Source of the DNA: Streptomyces cupreus | Lineage (GTDB): Bacteria > Actinomycetota > Actinomycetes > Streptomycetales > Streptomycetaceae | Assembly (NCBI RefSeq): GCF_014257025.1 | Contig: NZ_JACMSF010000052.1 | Location: 1 to 62,651, forward strand | Length of the DNA: 62,651 nucleotides | Direction of reading: 5' to 3' | Shown: one piece after another, positions 43,818 to 52,456 of the stretch | Numbering within the stretch: position 1 is the first letter of the stretch | Layout: every line of letters begins with the position of its first letter | Position numbers and translations under genes: made by a program | The notes under the pieces: model-generated | Databases searched by the model: none | What the model saw: only the letters and a program-made list of their open reading frames with translations | What the model was told of the DNA's origin: nothing

Positions 43818-44870
43818 TCAGGACACCGGCCCCACCGAGTCCCGTACCACCACATGCGTGCCCAGCAGCAGATGCTCGTCCGGGGTCTCCGGGGTCCGGC
43901 CGAGTGCGGTGCGCACGGCGAGGCGGCCCAGCTCCTCGTAGGGGACGTGGACCGTGGTGAGCGCCGGGTGCAGATCTCGGGCGAAGGGGATGTCGTCGTA
44001 GCCGGCCAGCGAGATGTCGCCGGGCACGTCGAGGCCCGCCTCGTGCAGCGCGGTGAGCGCGCCCGCGGCGACCATGTCGGTGGCGGCGACCACGGCCGTG
44101 AACTCCAGCCCCGCCTCGATGGCCCGGCGCATCAGCCGGTGCCCCGAGTCCCGGGTGAAGTCGCCGTGCAGCAGCAGCGCCGGGTCGGGCTCGATGCCGC
44201 GGGCGCGGTGGGCGGCGAGATAGCCTCGCTCGCGGTCCTGTGCCGTGGTGTGGTCCGGTTTGCCGCCGAGGAACAGCACCCGGCGGTGGCCCTGGGTGAG
44301 GACATGGGCGACCAGGGCGTAGGCGCCGCCCTCGTTGTCGTACTCGATGACCGTCACGGGGGCGCCCGGGCCGAGCGGCGGGCGGCCGCACAGCACCAGC
44401 CGGGAGCCCACCGAGGCCAGCGAGTCGGCCATACGGCGGGTGCGGTCGCGGTACTCGGGGGTGTCCGCCGTACCGCCGACCAGGATCACGGCGGCGGCCC
44501 GCTGGGCGCGCATCATCTCGACGAACTCCAGCTCGTGCCGAGCGTCGCCCTCGGTGCTGCACACCAGGCACAGATGCCCGAGCCGGGTCGCCTCCCGCTC
44601 CACGCCGTGCGCCATGTGCGCGAACGACGGTCCGGTGATGTCCTCCAGCACGAACGCCAGTGTGGGCGTGCCCACCCCGGCGATCGCCTTGGCCCGCGCG
44701 TCGGCGACGTAGTCCAGCTCGCGCACCGCCCGCATCACGCGGGTACGGGTCGCCGAACTCACCGGGTACGCGCCGCCGAGCACCCGGGACACCGTCGACG
44801 CGGACACCCCCGCGCGGGTGGCCACGTCCCGGATCGTGCTGCGGCCCGCGTCCTCGCTCTTCCTCGTCAT
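43818..44870 (-). CDS. LacI family transcriptional regulator (third)
   Basis: 350 residues. HTH TIRDVATRAGVSASTVSRVL, hinge DYVADARAKAIAG, sensor blocks PTLAFVLEDITGPSFAHMAH, VTVIEYDNEGGAYALVAHVL, GDISLAGYDDIPFARDLHPA. It is convergent with and 28 bp from the end of the large operon. Its own upstream region carries the operator GGCAACCGGTTCCC, the same 14-mer as before the GH43-like gene at 31293 and similar to that before the operon, so it is the best candidate repressor of both, and of itself. Confidence 0.93.
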   Translation of the reverse strand: MTRKSEDAGRSTIRDVATRAGVSASTVSRVLGGAYPVSSATRTRVMRAVRELDYVADARAKAIAGVGTPTLAFVLEDITGPSFAHMAHGVEREATRLGHLCLVCSTEGDARHELEFVEMMRAQRAAAVILVGGTADTPEYRDRTRRMADSLASVGSRLVLCGRPPLGPGAPVTVIEYDNEGGAYALVAHVLTQGHRRVLFLGGKPDHTTAQDRERGYLAAHRARGIEPDPALLLHGDFTRDSGHRLMRRAIEAGLEFTAVVAATDMVAAGALTALHEAGLDVPGDISLAGYDDIPFARDLHPALTTVHVPYEELGRLAVRTALGRTPETPDEHLLLGTHVVVRDSVGPVS

Positions 44871-44912
44871 CCCTGCCCTCTCTCACCCCACGGGAACTGC
44901 GGCAACACCGGT

Positions 44913-44926
44913 GGCAACCGGTTCCC
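44913..44926. promoter_or_regulatory. Operator GGCAACCGGTTCCC (copy 3)
   Basis: 43-56 bp upstream of the third lacI start; identical to 32267-32280. Points to autoregulation and links this regulator to the divergent promoters at 32.2-32.5 kb. Confidence 0.7.
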
Positions 44927-45001
44927 GGTGTGCGGAGGCTAGCAGTGTGACTCGGCTCTCGGTCACAGGAACCCGGCAGGCGGGAATGTGACGACAGGGC
45001 C

Positions 45002-45910
45002 TTAGCCCCGCAAGGCCTCCGAGATCCCGGAAATGGCCCCCGGCCCCACCCGGCAGCACCCGCCGATCAGCCGTGCCCCGGCATCCCGCCAGGTCCGCAC
45101 CCGGTCCGGCGCGAAGCTGGACCGCCCGTGCCAGGAACGCGACTCGGCGTCCCAGGACTCCCCGCTGTTCGGATACACCACCACCGGCTTGCCGGTGACC
45201 CGCGCCGCCGTCTCGATCGCCGCGTCCACGTCCTCGGGCGCACAGCAGTTCACGCCGACCGCGATCACCTCGTCCGCGTCGGCGGCGAGCGCGAAGGCCT
45301 CCTCCAGCGGCTGGCCTGCGCGGGTGCGGTCGCCGGCCACGGAATAGGACAGCCAGGCCGGGACGCCGAGTCCGCGCACCGCCCGCAGCAGCGCCCGCGC
45401 CTCGTCGGCGTCCGGAACGGTCTCCAGGGCCAGCACGTCGGGCCCGGCGGAGGCCAGCACCTCCAGGCGGGGACGGTGGAAGCGTTCGAGTTCGTCGACG
45501 CTTCGGCCGTAGCGGCCCCGGTACTCGGAGCCGTCGGCGAGCATCGCGCCGTACGGGCCGACGGAGGCCGCCACCCACAGCGGCCGCTCCGCCTTCGCCC
45601 GGCGGGCCGCCTCGCGCGCCAGTTCCACGCTCAGCGCGAGCAGTTCGGCCGCCCGCTCCCGCCCGATCCCGCGCCCCGCGAACCCCTCGAAGGTGGCCTG
45701 GTAGCTGGAGGTGATCGCCACATCGGCGCCGGCCTCGAAGTAGGCGAGGTGCGCCTCGGTGATCGCCTCGGGCCGCTCGGCGAGCAGTCGCGCCGACCAC
45801 AGCTCGTCGCTCAGGTCGTTCCCGGCGGACTCCAGTTGGTTGGACATCCCGCCGTCCAGGACGACGGGACCTGCGGCGAGGGCCTGGGTGAGGGTGGTGT
45901 CGCTGGTCAT
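45002..45910 (-). CDS. mmuM: Homocysteine S-methyltransferase
   Basis: 302 residues. Transfers a methyl group, probably from S-methylmethionine, to homocysteine to make methionine. The zinc-binding Cys are VGVNCCAPEDV (about 227) and LIGGCCRVGPGAI (about 288); early DGGMSNQLESAGNDL and EAGADVAITSSYQATFEGFA are typical of MmuM. Stand-alone in this region; no SAM or cobalamin riboswitch was noticed upstream. Confidence 0.92.
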   Translation of the reverse strand: MTSDTTLTQALAAGPVVLDGGMSNQLESAGNDLSDELWSARLLAERPEAITEAHLAYFEAGADVAITSSYQATFEGFAGRGIGRERAAELLALSVELAREAARRAKAERPLWVAASVGPYGAMLADGSEYRGRYGRSVDELERFHRPRLEVLASAGPDVLALETVPDADEARALLRAVRGLGVPAWLSYSVAGDRTRAGQPLEEAFALAADADEVIAVGVNCCAPEDVDAAIETAARVTGKPVVVYPNSGESWDAESRSWHGRSSFAPDRVRTWRDAGARLIGGCCRVGPGAISGISEALRG

Positions 45911-45985
45911 GTCATGACGTTAGTCGAACAGCGAGCGTGCGACCGCCTGCGTCCAGAACGTGGGCAGGCCGCCCACGATGTGGGA

Positions 45986-47548
45986 TCACTTCCCGGTGAT
46001 CGCCGTCAGGGCCTCGCTCAGGACGGAGTCGCCGGGCGGGCCGTCCTGCCAGCGGGCGGCGACATGGCCGTCGGGGCGGACCAGCACCGCTCCGAGCGGA
46101 CCGAGGCCGCCCAGTTCCGCGGGGAGGGATTCGACGCGCAGCGGCCAGGGTGGGGTGACCTGCCCTTCCCAGGCGGCGGGGTCGGGGGTGAGCAGGGTGA
46201 ACCACTCTCCGAAGGTGTCGAGCGTGGAGCGGTCCGGTGCCAGCCAGAAGTGCGGCATGCGGTGGCCGGGGTGTGTGCTGGGGACGTAGTCCGCGTCCTC
46301 GTCGGCCGGATCGGGCGGGGCGCTGCCGTCCGCCAGCACCGCGTCCGAGTCGTAGGCGACCCCGAGCACAAGCCCGAGTTGCGCGAAGTACCGCTCCGAC
46401 CACGGCAGTTCGATCTCCTCGGAGGCCGCCGCACCGCTCTCCAGATGCTCCCGGCGCCGGGCCTGCACCTGGAACAGCAGCTCGGCGTTGGCCACCGCCT
46501 GGCGGAGCGTCCGGTGGGCGACGGGGTGCCGTTCCTGCTCGTAGCTGTCGAGCAGGGTCGGCGCGGCCCACCCCTGGAGCACCCCTGCCAGCTTCCAGCA
46601 GAGGTTGTGCACATCGGCGATCCCGGCGTTCATGCCCAGTCCGCCGGTGACGGGGATGGCGTGTGCCGCGTCGCCGGTCAGCAGGATCCGGCCGTGGCCG
46701 AAGCGTTCGGCGACGTACGCCTTCATCTCCCAATGCTGCACCCGCAGCACATGTATCGGTTCCTCGGAGTCGATGCCGAGGACGCGCGAGAGGAAGCCGG
46801 GCCAGTCGGCGCGGTCGGCCTCCCCGGGGGTTTGGCCGAGCCATGCCCAGCCCCCCTCGGGGTAGATCCGGATGAAGGATCCGTGCGCGAGGAAGAGGAC
46901 CCCGCTGGGCTGCCGCTCGTACAAACGGTCGAGGTCGGCGTCGAACACCACGGTGCTTATGTCGGCGATCACCCCGGGGCCGGCGGTGCCGATCCCCAGC
47001 AACTGCCGGACGGTGGAGTTCGCGCCGTCGGCGGCGAGCAGATAGCGGGCGCGGACGCGGGTCCGCGCCCCGCGCCCGTGGTCGAGGAGCAGGGCCACGA
47101 CGCCGTCCGCCTCTTCGGTGAGGTCGATGAGCTCGACCCCGAACCGCACCGGTGCGGCCGCCCCGGCCAGCAGATGGGGTTCGAGCCGGTCCTGGGAGGT
47201 GATCACGCCGAGCGCCGGGCTCTCGGGTATCGGTGCGTGGACCCCGACCCAGTTCGCCATGGTGTAGTCGGGGCCGGTCAGGGTGTCCCGGAAGCGGATG
47301 TTGCCGAACTCAGGGGCGAAAGCGTTGCCCGTGATCCTCTCGTCGAGCGCGAGCTGACGAAAGATCTCCATCGACCGCACATTGATCAGCCGCGACCGGG
47401 GAAAGGGGGACAGCTCGGAATGCCTCTCGACCATCAGGACGCGTACACCCCAGCGTTCGAGTAACGCACGGGCGGTGAGCCCCACGGGCCCACCGCCGAC
47501 GATCAACACCTCGACCTCGTCGTCCACGACGACGTTCTGATCCGTCAT
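45986..47548 (-). CDS. FAD-dependent aromatic-type monooxygenase
   Basis: 520 residues from ATG 47548. PheA/TfdB family flavoprotein hydroxylase: nucleotide-binding VEVLIVGGGPVGLTARALLE (dinucleotide fold), DG-type motif YLLAADGANSTVRQLLGIGT, and GRILLTGDAAHAIPVTGGLG with the GD that contacts FAD ribityl. The C-terminal thioredoxin-like domain (about 430-520) is retained. Such enzymes hydroxylate phenols or polyketides; substrate unknown. It is 75 bp from the homocysteine methyltransferase and on the same strand. Confidence 0.9.
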   Translation of the reverse strand: MTDQNVVVDDEVEVLIVGGGPVGLTARALLERWGVRVLMVERHSELSPFPRSRLINVRSMEIFRQLALDERITGNAFAPEFGNIRFRDTLTGPDYTMANWVGVHAPIPESPALGVITSQDRLEPHLLAGAAAPVRFGVELIDLTEEADGVVALLLDHGRGARTRVRARYLLAADGANSTVRQLLGIGTAGPGVIADISTVVFDADLDRLYERQPSGVLFLAHGSFIRIYPEGGWAWLGQTPGEADRADWPGFLSRVLGIDSEEPIHVLRVQHWEMKAYVAERFGHGRILLTGDAAHAIPVTGGLGMNAGIADVHNLCWKLAGVLQGWAAPTLLDSYEQERHPVAHRTLRQAVANAELLFQVQARRREHLESGAAASEEIELPWSERYFAQLGLVLGVAYDSDAVLADGSAPPDPADEDADYVPSTHPGHRMPHFWLAPDRSTLDTFGEWFTLLTPDPAAWEGQVTPPWPLRVESLPAELGGLGPLGAVLVRPDGHVAARWQDGPPGDSVLSEALTAITGK

Positions 47549-47642
47549 GAGATCAATCTTCCACAGCCGGGGGGTTCGGCCGCAATGGTCCGTGCGCTGT
47601 TCCGTAAGGGCCCGTGCGCTACCGCGCAAGAGCCGTGCGGCG

Positions 47643-49742
47643 CTACGCCGCGTGCCGGCCACCCCGGCGCCGTCCCCTTCCACCCCGCACCCGTCGCGTC
47701 GCCGGCACCATCAGCCCGCCCAGCATCCCGAGCCCCAGCGCGTACGGCCACCATCCGAAGGCCTCGCTCTCGGCGCTCGCGGTGCGCGGGTCGGCGGGAG
47801 CGGCACCGGCCGCCTGACGCGTGGAGGCGCTCGGGGAGGGGCTTTTGGCGGTGGCCGTGGTCAGGGTGACGTCGTTGCCGTCGCCGCCGCGATAGCTGAT
47901 CCGGTACGTGGTGTCGGCGAGCTTCACCCGTGCGCCCTCCTTGAGGCCCTTGAAGGCGCCCGTCGTCCGGGCCCGGCCCGTGTGCTCCAGTACGGTGATC
48001 TCGCGCGCGGCCGGCCCGGTCGCGGCGGACGCGAGGTCGAGGTCACCGGCCAGGCGGACCGCGCCGGTCACCTTCAACGGACTCTTTCCGAGCACCAGTT
48101 GGCCCTCGGCGCGCTGCGTGTAGTGACCGGCGACCGTCAAACCCCCTGCGACCACACCGTCGTTGGTCACAGCCCCCTTCACCGTGCCCTTTCCGGTCAG
48201 CGTCTTCGTCACCCGCAGCCCGGCAGTCCCCACGTCCAGCCGTGCCGTCGCCGAGGTGAGCCGGACGGCCCTGCTGCCGTCGAGCGTCGCCCCCGACCGC
48301 AGCGCGAGGGTGCCCCTGCGTACCGTCGTGGTGCCCGTGTACGTCACCGCGGTGCCGGTCAGTGTCGTGGTCGCCCTACCGGACTGGACGAGGGATCCCG
48401 TGCCGCTGATCCGGGACAGGGTGAGGGCGCGGGCGGTGTTGCGCAGCACCAGCGAGCCGTTGTTGACGACCCGGTAATCGGCACCCCGGGTGTAGAGCCC
48501 GCCATCCCCGCCTGACTTGCCGCTGCCGAGCCGCAGTACGGCGCCCTTCTCGACGGTCGTGGAGCCGTCGTAGTACTGCACGGCCGCGAAGGTGACGTCG
48601 TTGCCCTTGGTCCCCTTGATGACGATGTCCCCGGCGCCGGGTGCGGACAGGGTGTCGTGGAAGCGGCCGCCGCCGATGGGGGCGCCAAGGGTGACCGGGC
48701 CGTTGTAGTCGAAGGTGAGCAGCGAGCGGGACCGTGCCGCCAGCAGGTTGATGTAGACGGTCTCCGCGGTGCCCGGCATGAAGATCTTGTTCGTCGTCCC
48801 GTCGCCCCACTGCACGTTGGCGCCCTTGATGTTGGTACCGCGCTTGTTGACGTTCTTGCGCGCGGGAGTCCAGTTCAGGGCCGGGTCGCTGAGCGAGGGG
48901 CTGGTGTCGCCGCCCTGGTCCGACCAGCTGTAGTGGCCGGTGAGAACGACCTTGCTGCCCGGCCGGGACTGGACGTTGATGTCGCTGCCGTACTCGCGCT
49001 GGTAGAAGTCCATGCCCATGGTGACGGTCTGGCCCAGCGGGGTGTCCACGGTGTAGGTGCCCTGGTTGAGGATCTTGCGCACGTTCGGCAGCGACGTCGC
49101 GAACTCCGGCCGTCCGGCGTTGACCTGCGTGCCGTTGTCGATGACCCCGGAGAAGGTGTGGGTCCCCGAGAGGTCCCAGGTGCCCCAGAGGAATCGTGGC
49201 TGGGTGATCAGGCCGGATCCGCTGATCGTGCCGAGGTTGTAGGCGCTCTTCAGCGACAGGCGCAGGGTGCCGTCGACCCGGATGTTGTCCTGGTTGAGCC
49301 GGAACGCCGGAGTGTTGTACGGGAAGTGCCCGATCAGTCCGCTCGTGCCGCCGTTGCCGTACTGCAGGGTCGCGCCGCGGGCGACCGTGATCGCGGGAGG
49401 ATCGGCGTTGGTCGTGGTGACGTACGGGTGGTTGCCGCCGAGGATGCTCACCTTCTGCCGCTGCCGGGACTTGGGCAGCGTGAAGTCGCTGTCCTTGGTG
49501 AGGATCAGCGTCCCCGTGCCGCGCACGGTGAGCGTGCCCTCGCCGCGGAGGACGCCGTCGTACGTCGTCGTCCCCTGCGGCACGGTGACGACCGTGTCCC
49601 CGGTGAGGGTCACGTCGCGGTCGGCGAGCACGTCGGCGGTGATGTCGCGGGGGCCGTCCGCGGCGGACGACTGGGGAGCGGCGACGAGGAGGGCGGCGAG
49701 GGCTCCTACGGCCGCGGCTGTCTTGTGGGTATGGCTGCGCAC
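47643..49742 (-). CDS. Secreted PATR-repeat surface protein
   Basis: 699 residues from GTG 49742. Sec signal to about AAPQSSAADG. The body is a long series of beta-strand repeats like the autotransporter-associated (PATR) type: YDGVLRGEGTLTVRGTGTLI, AITVARGATLQYGNGG, YDGSTTVEKGAVLRLGSGKS, YTGTTTVRRGTLALRSGATL, forming a right-handed beta-helix. The C-terminus has a Ser/Ala-rich spacer, one hydrophobic helix (WWPYALGLGMLGGLMVPA) and an Arg-rich tail (RRVRGGRGRRRGGRH), a membrane-anchor arrangement without LPXTG. No barrel domain, as expected for a Gram-positive. Role probably adhesion or substrate contact. Confidence 0.8.
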   Translation of the reverse strand: MRSHTHKTAAAVGALAALLVAAPQSSAADGPRDITADVLADRDVTLTGDTVVTVPQGTTTYDGVLRGEGTLTVRGTGTLILTKDSDFTLPKSRQRQKVSILGGNHPYVTTTNADPPAITVARGATLQYGNGGTSGLIGHFPYNTPAFRLNQDNIRVDGTLRLSLKSAYNLGTISGSGLITQPRFLWGTWDLSGTHTFSGVIDNGTQVNAGRPEFATSLPNVRKILNQGTYTVDTPLGQTVTMGMDFYQREYGSDINVQSRPGSKVVLTGHYSWSDQGGDTSPSLSDPALNWTPARKNVNKRGTNIKGANVQWGDGTTNKIFMPGTAETVYINLLAARSRSLLTFDYNGPVTLGAPIGGGRFHDTLSAPGAGDIVIKGTKGNDVTFAAVQYYDGSTTVEKGAVLRLGSGKSGGDGGLYTRGADYRVVNNGSLVLRNTARALTLSRISGTGSLVQSGRATTTLTGTAVTYTGTTTVRRGTLALRSGATLDGSRAVRLTSATARLDVGTAGLRVTKTLTGKGTVKGAVTNDGVVAGGLTVAGHYTQRAEGQLVLGKSPLKVTGAVRLAGDLDLASAATGPAAREITVLEHTGRARTTGAFKGLKEGARVKLADTTYRISYRGGDGNDVTLTTATAKSPSPSASTRQAAGAAPADPRTASAESEAFGWWPYALGLGMLGGLMVPATRRVRGGRGRRRGGRHAA

Positions 49743-49966
49743 ACCCCTGGAGACGGAAGGGGCGGCGGCCGATAACAGAAATTCGGCGCGGCGGCTCTCA
49801 GGCGCCGCGGTTCATATGGCCGTTCGAGTGAGCGGTACGGCAGACGGCCGCGATTGTCCCGTCCGACCCGTTGACCTCCTCAGGACGCGCCTTTACCTTT
49901 CAGCCGTTCGTAATCACAGATGACGTTCTCCATTTCGAACAATCCCCCTTCTGAGAGGCATGCCGC

Positions 49967-51037
49967 ATGAGCCGCGATCACGATCTGCCCCAAGTCCCCA
50001 GCCGCAGACTGCTGCTGAAGGGCGCCGCAGCCGCCGGCGCCCTCGCCGCCGTCCCCGCCGTCGCCCACGCCGCACCCCCGAAAGCCGCCCCGTACGTGAA
50101 CCCGCTCGTCCCCAACCGCGCCGACCCGCACATCCACCGCCACTCCGACGGCTACTACTACTTCACCGCCACCGCGCCCGAGTACGACCGCATCATCCTG
50201 CGCCGCTCACGAACCCTGGGCGGTCTGACCACCGCCGCCGAGTCGGTCATCTGGCGCAAGCACGCCACCGGGAACATGGGCGCCCACATCTGGGCGCCGG
50301 AGATCCACCGCATCGGCGGCAAGTGGTACATCTACTTCGCCTCGGCGCCCGCAGAGGACGTGTGGGCCATCCGGATCTGGGTGCTGGAGAACGCGAACGC
50401 CGACCCGTTCAAGGGGACTTGGGTGGAGCGCGGCCAGTTGAAGACACAGTGGGAGACCTTCTCCCTGGACGCGACCACCTTCACCCACCGCGGCAGCCGC
50501 TATCTCGCCTGGGCCCAGCACGAGCCCGGCATGGCCAACAACACCGCCCTGTGGCTGTCGAGGATGGCCAACCCCTGGACCCTGACGGGTCCTCAAGTCA
50601 GGCTCTCCACACCCGAGTACGACTGGGAGTGCATCGGCTACAAGGTCAACGAGGGCCCCTCGGTCATCGCCCGCAACGGCCGGCTGTTCATGTCGTACTC
50701 GGCCAGCGCCACCGACTTCAACTACTGCATGGGCCTGCTCACCGTCGACGCGGACGCCGATCTGATGAACCCCGCGAACTGGGCCAAGTCCCCGACCCCG
50801 GTCTTCACCAGCAACGACACCACCCGCCAGTACGGCCCCGGCCACAACAGCTTCACCGTCGCCGAGGACGGCCGTACCGATGTCCTCGTCTACCACGCCC
50901 GCCAGTACAAGGAGATCGTCGGCGACCCGCTCAACGACCCCAACCGGCACACCCGGATCCAGACCCTCGGCTGGAACTCCGACGGCACCCCGGACTTCGG
51001 CATTCCCGTGGCGGACACGACTGAGGAGAGTGCGTAG
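49967..51037 (+). CDS. Secreted GH43 exo-arabinofuranosidase (GH43_26-like)
   Basis: 356 residues from ATG 49967 with GAGAGG upstream. Tat-like signal PSRRLLLKGAAAAGALAAVP ending AHAA. Five-bladed propeller: NPLVPNRADPHIHRHSDGYY (base Asp), IYFASAPAEDVWAIRIWVLE, SLDATTFTHRGSRYLAWAQH, YKVNEGPSVIARNGRLFMSY (acid Glu). Resembles exo-1,5-alpha-L-arabinofuranosidases of Streptomyces (subfamily 26, recalled). Removes arabinose from arabinan side chains of pectin. The next gene starts directly at its stop (TAG ATG). Confidence 0.85.
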   Translation: MSRDHDLPQVPSRRLLLKGAAAAGALAAVPAVAHAAPPKAAPYVNPLVPNRADPHIHRHSDGYYYFTATAPEYDRIILRRSRTLGGLTTAAESVIWRKHATGNMGAHIWAPEIHRIGGKWYIYFASAPAEDVWAIRIWVLENANADPFKGTWVERGQLKTQWETFSLDATTFTHRGSRYLAWAQHEPGMANNTALWLSRMANPWTLTGPQVRLSTPEYDWECIGYKVNEGPSVIARNGRLFMSYSASATDFNYCMGLLTVDADADLMNPANWAKSPTPVFTSNDTTRQYGPGHNSFTVAEDGRTDVLVYHARQYKEIVGDPLNDPNRHTRIQTLGWNSDGTPDFGIPVADTTEESA

Positions 51038-52450
51038 ATGAGACGCGCGTACGCGGTCCTGCTCGCCCTCTGTCTGGCCCTCGCCGGCGCCCTGGCCACC
51101 GCCGGCCCCGCCCAGGCGGCACCCCAGACCATCACCAACGGCACGCAGTTCACCGACACTTCGGGGAACCCGGTGCACGCCCACGGCGGCGGAGTCATCA
51201 AGGTCGGCGCGTACTACTACTGGTTCGGCGAGAACCGCAACGCCGACAACACCTTCCGGTACGTCTCCGCCTACCGCTCCACGGACCTGAAGAACTGGGA
51301 GTTCCGCAACCACGTCCTGACCGAGGCCACCGACCCCGAGCTGGCCACCGCCAACATCGAGCGGCCCAAGGTCATGTACAACGCGGCCACCGGCAAGTTC
51401 GTGATGTGGATGCACAAGGAGAACGGCGTCGACTACAGCGAGGCCCGCGCCGCCGTCGCCGTCTCCGACACCGTGGACGGCGACTACACCTGGCAGGGCA
51501 GCTTCCGCCCGCTGGGTCAGCACATGTCCCGGGACATCACGGTCTTCGTCGACACCGACGGCACCGGCTACATGGTCTCGGCGGCCCGCGAGAACTACGA
51601 CCTGCACATCTACCGCCTGACCAGCGACTACACGGGCATCGCCGCACTGGTCGCCGACCCCTGGCACGGCGGTCACCGCGAGGCGCCCGCGCTGTTCAAG
51701 CGCAACGGCGTCTACTTCATGCTCACTTCGGGTGCCACCGGCTGGAGCCCGAACCAGCAGCAGTATGCGACCGCGACCTCCCTCTCCGGCCCCTGGACCG
51801 CCATGGCGAACGTCGGCGACTCCACGGCCTACGGCTCGCAGACCGCGTACGTCCTTCCCGTGCAGGGGACGTCGACCACCTCCTACCTGTACATGGGCGA
51901 CCGCTGGGGCAACGCCTTCGGCGGTACCGTCAACGACTCCCGGTATGTGTGGCTGCCGCTGACCTTCCCGACCTCGACCACGATGTCGATGTCCTGGTCG
52001 CCGGAGGTCACCGTCGACACGGCCACCGGGACGATCAGCGGCACGAGCGCCACGTACAACACGCTGATCGCCCGGCACTCGGGCCGGTGCGCGGACGTGA
52101 TCAGCCAGTCGCAGTGGCCGGGCGGCCAGATCAAGCAGTACGACTGCAACGGCGGCACCAACCAGAAGTTCTGGTTCAAGTCCGTCGGCGGCGGCTACTA
52201 CCGGCTGATGGCCCGGCACAGCTCCCTGTGCGTGCAGGAGAACGCGAGCACGGTGACCCAGGAGAACTGCAATGCCTCGGCGACGAGCCAGCAGTGGTCG
52301 GTGACCACCACCGGCTCGTACGTCAACGTCGTCTCCCGGGCCACCGGTGAGTGCCTGGACGTGAACGGCGGGTCCACCGCCAACTCCGCCGCGATCATCA
52401 CGTACACCTGCAACGGAGGAACGAACCAGCAGTGGACGCGTGGGAGTTGA
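51038..52450 (+). CDS. Secreted GH43 galactanase-like enzyme with CBM13
   Basis: 470 residues from ATG 51038, immediately after the previous stop. Signal to TAGPAQAAPQ. Residues 30-330 are a propeller like exo-beta-1,3-galactanases (GH43_24): VHAHGGGVIKVGAYYYWFGE, ERPKVMYNAATGKFVMWMHK, DGTGYMVSAARENYDLHIYR, GHREAPALFKRNGVYFMLTS. That subfamily works without the usual basic Asp, and I see no early DP motif here either. Residues 345-470 form a ricin-type CBM13 with three QxW-type repeats (NQKFW, SQQW, NQQW). Trims arabinogalactan side chains. Confidence 0.83.
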   Translation: MRRAYAVLLALCLALAGALATAGPAQAAPQTITNGTQFTDTSGNPVHAHGGGVIKVGAYYYWFGENRNADNTFRYVSAYRSTDLKNWEFRNHVLTEATDPELATANIERPKVMYNAATGKFVMWMHKENGVDYSEARAAVAVSDTVDGDYTWQGSFRPLGQHMSRDITVFVDTDGTGYMVSAARENYDLHIYRLTSDYTGIAALVADPWHGGHREAPALFKRNGVYFMLTSGATGWSPNQQQYATATSLSGPWTAMANVGDSTAYGSQTAYVLPVQGTSTTSYLYMGDRWGNAFGGTVNDSRYVWLPLTFPTSTTMSMSWSPEVTVDTATGTISGTSATYNTLIARHSGRCADVISQSQWPGGQIKQYDCNGGTNQKFWFKSVGGGYYRLMARHSSLCVQENASTVTQENCNASATSQQWSVTTTGSYVNVVSRATGECLDVNGGSTANSAAIITYTCNGGTNQQWTRGS

Positions 52451-52456
52451 CGTACC

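Noticed and set aside
44871..45001. Riboswitch near the homocysteine methyltransferase
   Set aside because: This region is downstream of the minus-strand mmuM gene, and the short upstream gap at 45911-45985 has no recognisable SAM or cobalamin fold.
50207..52219. Minus-strand open frame of 670 codons opposite the two GH43 genes
   Set aside because: Shadow of two well-supported glycosidase genes with signal peptides.
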